Shown here in pieces: positions 20,101-24,034 of a stretch of 24,034 nucleotides of DNA. Every line of letters begins with the position of its first letter. Position 1 is the stretch's first letter. The notes below the pieces were generated by a model. The model searched no databases, had not been told where the DNA came from, and saw only the letters and a program-made list of their open reading frames with translations. The translations under genes and the position numbers were made by a program. The stretch spans positions 1 to 24,034 of the forward strand of contig JAQGAU010000776.1 in the NCBI GenBank assembly GCA_034698045.1, read 5' to 3'. The stretch is from Paramacrobiotus richtersi (Eukaryota > Tardigrada > Eutardigrada > Parachela > Macrobiotidae).

Positions 20101-22430
20101 ACAACTGCAAGAAAACAGGCATTTTCAGCACGGTCTTGCAAGAGAAAGCAAAATTCTAACCTCTGCTTGTCGTGCGAATGCCATCCAAGATCGGATCAAA
20201 CTCACCATACCGAGCCCCCATTTTAGTGGTTATCCGCTTCTCCGAATATGAAAAGCCGCCTAAAGCTCGCAAGTGATGGATGATTACCGATGACATTGTG
20301 TAATACATTGGAACGGATCCCGTATCGATAACGAAGAAAACTGTTGTCCACTTGTACAACTGAAGCACCTGGCCATAGAACTCGGCACATTGTATCGCGG
20401 AAATGTATGCCGTGTAGATCCAGGATGGATTGAGAAGCCGGTTGCGAATTTGTGCACCGGCTGCGATACTGTGAAACAGGGATCAAAACATTTCAGTGGG
20501 TTACTGCGGAGCAACACTACCGTAAATTTAATATACACAAGAACCGGACAATAACCGCTGCATATGCAGCTTATGTTCGGATGGTTATACGGTGATCACT
20601 GACCACTAATACCATATCCAGCCAACTCTATAAACTTACGTAGAAAACCACAGCATATCCCACTCTTTCATGAAATATGGAACTGCCACGCTTTCCACGC
20701 ATGCTGAAATATTCACCTGTATGTTTGATATGGTAACACACTTAACTGTCGCGAAATACTTATTTTGTACAACCAATCGGCCAGAATATGTCCGTAACTG
20801 TGATGTCCACACAGTCCACTGTACTGTGCTTACGTTAGGCTTCCTTGCCGCGTATTTCATTTCTGATTCAATGTATCAAACCAAACCCTTACCATCAATG
20901 CAAGGGTGGAAGCAGACAACTGACTCAAATACGAGGTTTGGTAAAAAAATTTTGTCCTTGACCTTTTTTCTCCGCGGGGAAAACTGAATGGGCTCTGGCT
21001 TCCATATTTCTGTGATGCAGGTTCATCTGCCACTTATTTACAAAACAAGTTTTAAGAAAGATCAATTAGCGGAAAAAGGGACCCAGATTTTGTAACAGCT
21101 GCTGTGCGAGGTTGGTTCAACGAGCTACCTTCGCGAATTCTTTTTCATTTTTCGGGGCCTCTGTTGAATTTGTGCATGATTTAAAGTTACCAAAATAGTA
21201 TGTTCATGGCTCTATCTGGAATCATATTAAATCCATAAAAGAACATTCGGGATTATTTTGCACACGAAATCCGGAAACTGCACCTGAGTTGCAGATGAGC
21301 ATTTTCACAGCCATCCAGCTGGTACATTTGACAGTTTTGATACAAACGTTTTTACCCTCAGCAAACCAGACAAGATTTCACTAACCTCGTAGCGCCGAAC
21401 AGTGGTACGTAAATGCCGGTTAATCCTGACGCACTGCTCTATCGGCTTATTAGAGGAGAGGAAAATAACGGGTCAAATAACGGTAATCTGCTCAAAAAAT
21501 TATTTTCTTGCGTATCCTAATGCCTAAGTCTCTTTCACAAGTGTGATTATTTGCGGGACACATTGCCCTCTTGGGCAATATAGGTGGCAGATCTGGGCTA
21601 CAAGTTACGGGGGCAAAGCAGTTCGAAATATGGTTCAAGAAATTCAGTTGTGACCAAGTCTGCATTGCACATATTATTGCAAACAATTTTTTCCCGAAGT
21701 CGGGGTTTCTTCAGATCCTTTTTTTTGAATGCTGGTCTGTAGCACATGAATGTGCTTTCAATATATCGAAACGGTTTCGCGATTGCTGTGGCGGATCAAG
21801 ATATGAGGCTCTGGACAAGACTTTTTTACCAAACCTCGTACGCAGCCAGCAAACGTTAAGAAATTCTGAGCGATGGACATTGTAAGTACGTACATCGTGA
21901 CAGACTGAAAAATAACCAGTCAACTACACAGGTACTGTATGTCGCAATAATACTGAAGTTAGGTTATTGTCAGGACAACAGTGGTGCATAGATTAGGAGC
22001 ACATGCCTGTCACGCCATGCACAGAATTCGACAATCGCTCAAGTTCTGTCGGATTTCTTATGCGACATTGTCATTGACGTCCAACGTGCGCCACTGAGGT
22101 CTTACCAGGAATGATGTACACGGTAAGATCGCTCTTATCGCGCTGTTGGTAGTGCCATTCGGCTAGCATTCTTTCCGAATTATAACCCAACTCGGCACAG
22201 TTATCAACACTAGGATCATGAACCAAATGCAGCGTGAAATTCATGACACCGGCATATTTTCGCTGTACGTAGTCCGTTGCGATGGACATGGGCGGAGCGG
22301 CATAGGCAAGGGATGGAAAACCAAGTGGACCAATGTAACTAATCGCCACTATACTAACGTTCAGAACCGCACCATTTATTTCAGGAATGACCAAAAGGAA
22401 TACGGTAAAAATTATTCGATAAGCTGTCAT
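16400..22430 (-). CDS. Receptor-type guanylyl cyclase rGC-3, 20 exons, 1075 aa
   Basis: Exons on the - strand: 22430-22106, 20703-20640, 20468-20161, 20104-20061, 19934-19896, 19824-19744, 19689-19552, 19475-19425, 19355-19185, 19128-18990, 18928-18844, 18784-18574, 18496-18368, 18312-18124, 18054-17730, 17658-17328, 17191-16972, 16905-16770, 16700-16652, 16592-16400. The joined 3228 nt are open. A signal peptide (IIFTVFLLVIPEING) leads into the extracellular domain. One span lies near 457-480 (LIYAVTFTLLLLLL), followed by pseudokinase (HGQLS, WVDKH, SVDIFSSG), signalling helix ending LPR, and cyclase domain. Metal D903 (FTDLYGF) and D947, guanine-site E943 and the Cys of PRYCL, N1018 and R1022 are all present, so activity is expected. 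The kinase-like domain lacks the usual Lys (VVTFPI). Intron 17 starts with GC (GCAAGT). Intron 1 is 1402 nt and carries a transposon. It is the most divergent of the three in the extracellular part. Confidence 0.9.
20932..21838. mobile_element. 907-bp TIR transposon in intron 1 of rGC-3, likely non-autonomous Tc1/mariner type
   Basis: The left end at 20932-20957 begins CGAGGTTTGGTAAAAAA. The right end at 21813-21838 is its inverted copy, with 24 of 26 positions matching. TA flanks both ends (20930-20931 and 21839-21840), as expected for the TA target duplication of Tc1/mariner elements. No intact transposase is present. Faint coding traces are VRGWFNELPSRIL on + near 21100 and CSPDLPP on - near 21600. 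They lie on opposite strands, so the internal origin is unclear. Confidence 0.75.
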
Positions 22431-24034
22431 TGCATAGTCTGCCTTTAACAGAATCTACCTTTGCCAAACATCGGCTGTAATCCGCGCGAGCCAGGAAACA
22501 GGCACTTTACGAGCCACTGATGTTCGGAATATGTCAGACTGGTAATGGAAGCTTACAATATTGTATATCAGACGGCTTATGACGATTGTGATTTCTAGAA
22601 ACTGGGGATACCGCCCTGAGAGATCTCTAATTTCCATATGCCAGCCAAGTTCCTGGTGAGCTTGTAATTATCTTGTAAAGTTCATTGCGAACATAATACT
22701 CTCACGGTTAACAGCGGGACGCGATGATTATATGTGTTCGACTCACGGATGCTACTCATGCTAGCGTGTAATTCGAGTTAAATTTGTATTTTCTTCCTGT
22801 ACCGATAATGTTAACACTAGCAAAAAATCGTTACGAACAATACTATAATGTCGTTTGCATATGCGTTCCTGAAGACATGTGACTGTTGACTTTTGTCTGC
22901 AAAGCTTTTAATTATCAGCAAGCTGACAAGGCCAACTACTTACTTCTATAGAACAACGTAAAAATATTCCGGTCCGTTCGAATAAATTAAACTGTATGAC
23001 ACTTTAACAGACAAAAACCTTTTCCCTGGTAGACAATACGATAACGCTACAACTAATTTTGTCCATAGAACTTAAGCGTTAAAAAGAACCAAAATCGTTA
23101 TCCACACGCGCCTTTTTATCACGAAACTATCGGTTTCATTCGAACTTCCGTTAGCCCTACATTAGACTGCAAATCGACGCCAGGTGGTCATTCATTGTTC
23201 GATCCAATAAAAGCTGTATTTTGGTTCGTCTGGCTCCTGTGTCCGTCCTGAGATCGGTAATATTAATATAGATCCTTAAAGGATTTGTTAGCCTTCTTTG
23301 TTGACATTACATGTGCATTTTATTGTAGATTTCACTCAAAGTAATACTACCATAATACCACTCTGTAACACTACCGACACTAGACGTCTAATCGGACTTT
23401 AGCACAAATAATACGCTTGCGAATAAATAATAAACGAATTTCCTTTAAACCGTGATAGAGGGGGGTGCATATGCTGTTGTGCTGCGCATCACATTTATGT
23501 ATGCGCCCCGCAGGATTAAGTACAAAAACCTTAGTATACCTGCGTTCAGCTGACGTTTCCGATCGCCAATATCAAAAATGCATGTCCGACATTAAACAAG
23601 GATCAACCATTCATAACCGTTAACCATGCCTGGCTGCTTCCATAAATTATGGAAACTTCGACATGTTCGCGATAGTAGAACAGTCCGTCACTATTCTACA
23701 ACGTATACGCAAAACCAAGAACTTACTATATCTAAAGTACAAGTACCAAATAGTCTGATTAGAAGTAACTAAGAATTTTTTCGAAACACAGAGGTTAAGA
23801 AAAAACCCATTCACGAAGGAAAGAAAGCAAGTTTCCTTAGTGGCCGTTTTCAAATGGCATATTCGCTGTAAATGAGAACGAAGCCGAACGACGAAATATA
23901 TAAACAATCTTTTTACCTTATCTTTATTATATCTATTAAGTTATAAATATCGTACTGTTTACATAAAAAAGACGACTCGAATCAATTTTCCGCTAGGTGG
24001 AACGACAACCAACAAGCCAAAAGGTAATCATTTC
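22431..24034. other. 5' flank of rGC-3, no gene recognised
   Basis: This is 1.6 kb upstream of rGC-3 and should hold its promoter and any non-coding leader exon. The sequence is AT-rich. The longest frame (- strand 23907-23647, 86 codons) shows no motif or splice partner. No tRNA, rRNA or repeat array is visible. Confidence 0.4.

Noticed and set aside
408-22430. Novel operon-like or defence-type system
   Set aside because: The content is ordinary eukaryotic split genes of known families; nothing suggests polycistronic transcription, a CRISPR array or a prokaryotic origin.
23647-23907. 86-codon open frame on - in the right flank
   Set aside because: AT-rich low-complexity composition, no motif, no splice partner, nothing comparable elsewhere in the window.

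Overview
The window is animal nuclear DNA. Its genes are split into many small exons by short GT-AG introns, most of them about 50-80 nt. The proteins are membrane guanylyl cyclases and an insect-type gustatory-receptor-like protein. Compact introns, a tandem receptor guanylyl cyclase family and a gustatory-receptor-like gene together suggest a small ecdysozoan. A tardigrade is my best guess, but nothing in the window proves it.

Layout. (1) 408-5224, + strand: complete 20-exon receptor guanylyl cyclase, rGC-1, 1080 aa. (2) 6014-7362, + strand: complete 3-exon gustatory-receptor-like gene, 413 aa. (3) 7749-8524, - strand: 5'-truncated fourth cyclase, last four exons only. (4) 9102-13741, - strand: complete 20-exon cyclase, rGC-2, 1073 aa. 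(5) 13742-16399: mostly non-coding, with a decayed mariner-like transposase piece, a short hydrophobic ORF, small inverted repeats and, at its right end, a relic of a second gustatory-receptor-like gene. (6) 16400-22430, - strand: complete 20-exon cyclase, rGC-3, 1075 aa, with a 907-bp inverted-repeat transposon in its 1.4-kb first intron. (7) 22431-24034: upstream flank of rGC-3, no gene recognised.

The three full cyclases were assembled exon by exon by comparing them with one another. All 19 introns sit at the same positions and phases, and 14 of 20 exons have identical lengths. Each model stays open end to end. The protein layout is the classic one: signal peptide, ligand-binding extracellular domain, one membrane span, pseudokinase domain, signalling helix and cyclase catalytic domain. 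rGC-2 and rGC-3 keep the catalytic metal Asp pair, guanine-site Glu/Cys and transition-state Asn/Arg. rGC-1 has lost one metal Asp (now Glu) and the Asn (now Tyr), so its activity is doubtful.

The rGC-3 tail and the truncated copy, each with a gustatory-receptor-like sequence lying tail-to-tail beside it, are two copies of one segmental duplication. One copy lost most of the receptor and the other lost most of the cyclase. The locus is probably a sensory cluster that has grown by duplication.
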